DNA of 64,000 nt from DASVWZ01 sp963708575 (GTDB lineage: Bacteria > Acidobacteriota > Terriglobia > Terriglobales > Acidobacteriaceae): assembly GCA_963708575.1 (NCBI GenBank), contig CAVPTB010000007.1:930001-994000 (forward strand), written 5' to 3'. Shown piece after piece: positions 62,935 through 64,000 of this stretch; the stretch's first letter is position 1, and every line of letters starts with the position of its first letter. The notes under the pieces were generated by a model that had not been told where the DNA came from, did no database searches, and saw nothing but the letters and a program-made list of their open reading frames with translations. The position numbers and the translations under genes were made by a program.

Positions 62935-64000
62935 ATGACCCAGCAGAACACCAAGTCTTCTCCATCTCACCACAACCTTGCCTCGTCCATCGGGAGGAAC
63001 ACCCTCTTTGGAGTGCTGGCGAATGGCGCTCAGGTCGCCACCAGACTGGTGACTGTTCCGGTCGTAATTCACCACTTAGGACTCGGTGGGTACGGAATCT
63101 GGAACATCATCATGATGACCGCCACGTACATGAGATTCGGCAGCGTGGGGGTGAAGACGGCATTCCAGAAATATGTGGCCGAAGCCACGGGGACGGGCGA
63201 CTACGAAAAGGCTAACCGCCTGCTCAGCACTGGCTGTGCAGTGATGCTGGGGCTATCGTTGGCAGTGTTGGTTCCGGTTTCGTTCTACTCTCGTCGCATA
63301 GCGACTTTGGCCGGCGTGCCGTCTGAGTTTTTGACCTCGGCGGCTGGGGCGATATCGTTGTTGGCGGTCATCATGGTGATGGCGAATGTGGGCGCCGCAT
63401 TCGAATCCATCGTGATGGGTGGGCATCGGATTGACCTGGTACGGAAATTTGGAACCGTAACAACCGTCTTGGAAGCCATTGCAATTCTGGTTCTCTTGCA
63501 CTACGGATACGGTTTGTTCGCGATGGCTGGGGTAATGGGTGTGTCTGAGCTCGTCTATATCTCCTGTTGCTTTCTGGCCTCGCGGCGCATCGTGCCTGAG
63601 ATCCGAGTGGCACCACAGTTTTGGAGCAACGGCGTTCTGTATGAGCTTTTTAGATTCGCGGGTAGCTATCAACTCGTTAATCTTCTCGAAGTTCTTTACG
63701 CATCGCTGCTGCCGTTTGCGATTCTAAGAACATTTGGAGCTAACTCGGCTGGTGTCTACGCGGTCGTTACACGGGTGGTTACGTCTGCCGGGATGCTTTT
63801 GGAAGCCTTTTTACCGCCGATCCTTTCGGGGGGAACCCTGGTATTTGCTTCCGGCTCAGCGGAACGGATGCAGGCATTGGTGACGAAAGCATTCAAGGTC
63901 ACACTTGTGCTGTCCCTTTTCCCGTTGGGCTTTATGTCAGTATTCGGCACGACCGTAGCGTATGCGTGGACTGGACAAATGGATCCATCGTTTCGAGCCG
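62935..64000 (+). CDS. Polysaccharide flippase (Wzx-like), cut by window end
   Basis: From the ATG at 62935 the frame is open to the last base, 355 codons. It reads as a MOP/MATE-type lipid-linked oligosaccharide flippase: SSIGRNTLFGVLANGAQVAT at the start, HHLGLGGYGIWNIIMMTATY, repeated hydrophobic segments (LSTGCAVMLGLSLAVLVPVS, TSAAGAISLLAVIMVMANVG, TVTTVLEAIAILVLLHYGYG) and FAGSYQLVNLLEVLYASLLP. A full protein should have about 450-500 residues, so its C-terminus is missing here. It would move the EPS unit across the inner membrane. Confidence 0.85.
   Translation, partial: MTQQNTKSSPSHHNLASSIGRNTLFGVLANGAQVATRLVTVPVVIHHLGLGGYGIWNIIMMTATYMRFGSVGVKTAFQKYVAEATGTGDYEKANRLLSTGCAVMLGLSLAVLVPVSFYSRRIATLAGVPSEFLTSAAGAISLLAVIMVMANVGAAFESIVMGGHRIDLVRKFGTVTTVLEAIAILVLLHYGYGLFAMAGVMGVSELVYISCCFLASRRIVPEIRVAPQFWSNGVLYELFRFAGSYQLVNLLEVLYASLLPFAILRTFGANSAGVYAVVTRVVTSAGMLLEAFLPPILSGGTLVFASGSAERMQALVTKAFKVTLVLSLFPLGFMSVFGTTVAYAWTGQMDPSFRA

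Overview
The window looks like a chromosomal piece of a member of the Acidobacteriota (Terriglobia/Koribacter-like). This is inferred from gene content, not from a marker gene: SBBP and GloVer secreted repeat proteins, choice-of-anchor-D/FG-GAP proteins, a ccmABCD operon with a Cys-type CcmE, a fused sulfate adenylyltransferase/APS kinase, an exosortase-style exopolysaccharide (EPS) locus, several sigma-54 regulators with very similar Fis-type HTH ends, and many dispersed hairpin repeats. I found no rRNA, tRNA or CRISPR array.

Layout. 0-8.3 kb: a truncated secreted gene, a pair of P460-type cytochrome genes (the first frameshifted), a MASE1/PAS hybrid histidine kinase, ccmE, an aldo/keto reductase and a tightly overlapping ccmABCD operon. 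8.3-15 kb: a PilZ protein and two large secreted repeat proteins; the first has one frameshift, the second is riddled with them. 14.9-19.3 kb: a histidine kinase/sigma-54 response-regulator pair, a second PilZ protein and a receiver-less sigma-54 activator behind its own -24/-12 promoter. 19.3-25.6 kb: small or lone genes (DUF6629 membrane protein, a broken nucleotidyltransferase, an RsbRD_N-like protein, an NAD(P)-binding oxidoreductase divergent from a TetR regulator). 22.7-28.9 kb is dominated by composite hairpin repeats around a RAYT (REP-associated tyrosine transposase) gene and a GloVer protein. 29.2-33.2 kb: a PD-(D/E)XK endonuclease, a triple 44-nt repeat and a sulfate-activation operon (Sat/CysC fusion, TauE/SafE permease, CysQ/IMPase-like phosphatase). 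33.2-36.7 kb: a second GloVer protein and two more repeat families.

36.7 kb to the end is a cell-surface/EPS island: a TPR lipoprotein, a secreted protein with a PEP-CTERM-like tail (VPEGG), a NarL-type two-component pair, a Tat-exported CRTAC1-like protein and a LuxR regulator with a pseudo-receiver. The EPS operon follows: UpxY/NusG-like antiterminator, degenerate sigma-54-type regulator, Wza-like export protein, outer-membrane barrel, Wzz-like chain-length protein, ExeA-like ATPase, tyrosine autokinase, phosphoglycosyl transferase, sugar oxidoreductase, ATP-grasp enzyme, hexapeptide acyltransferase, DegT aminotransferase, polysaccharide deacetylase, GT4 glycosyltransferase, secreted parallel beta-helix protein and a Wzx-like flippase cut by the window end.

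Most notable: (i) the regulator inside the EPS operon has lost the GAFTGA loop, an arginine of the arginine-finger region and its receiver acidic pocket, while keeping a DNA-binding helix very like those of two intact activators in the same window; (ii) a near-consensus sigma-54 promoter with upstream repeats and a roughly 390-nt leader precedes the antiterminator; (iii) a RAYT gene is bracketed by inverted palindromes that also occur in nearby repeats. Six genes carry frameshifts. Because some lie in genes that should be under selection, consensus errors are a real possibility.
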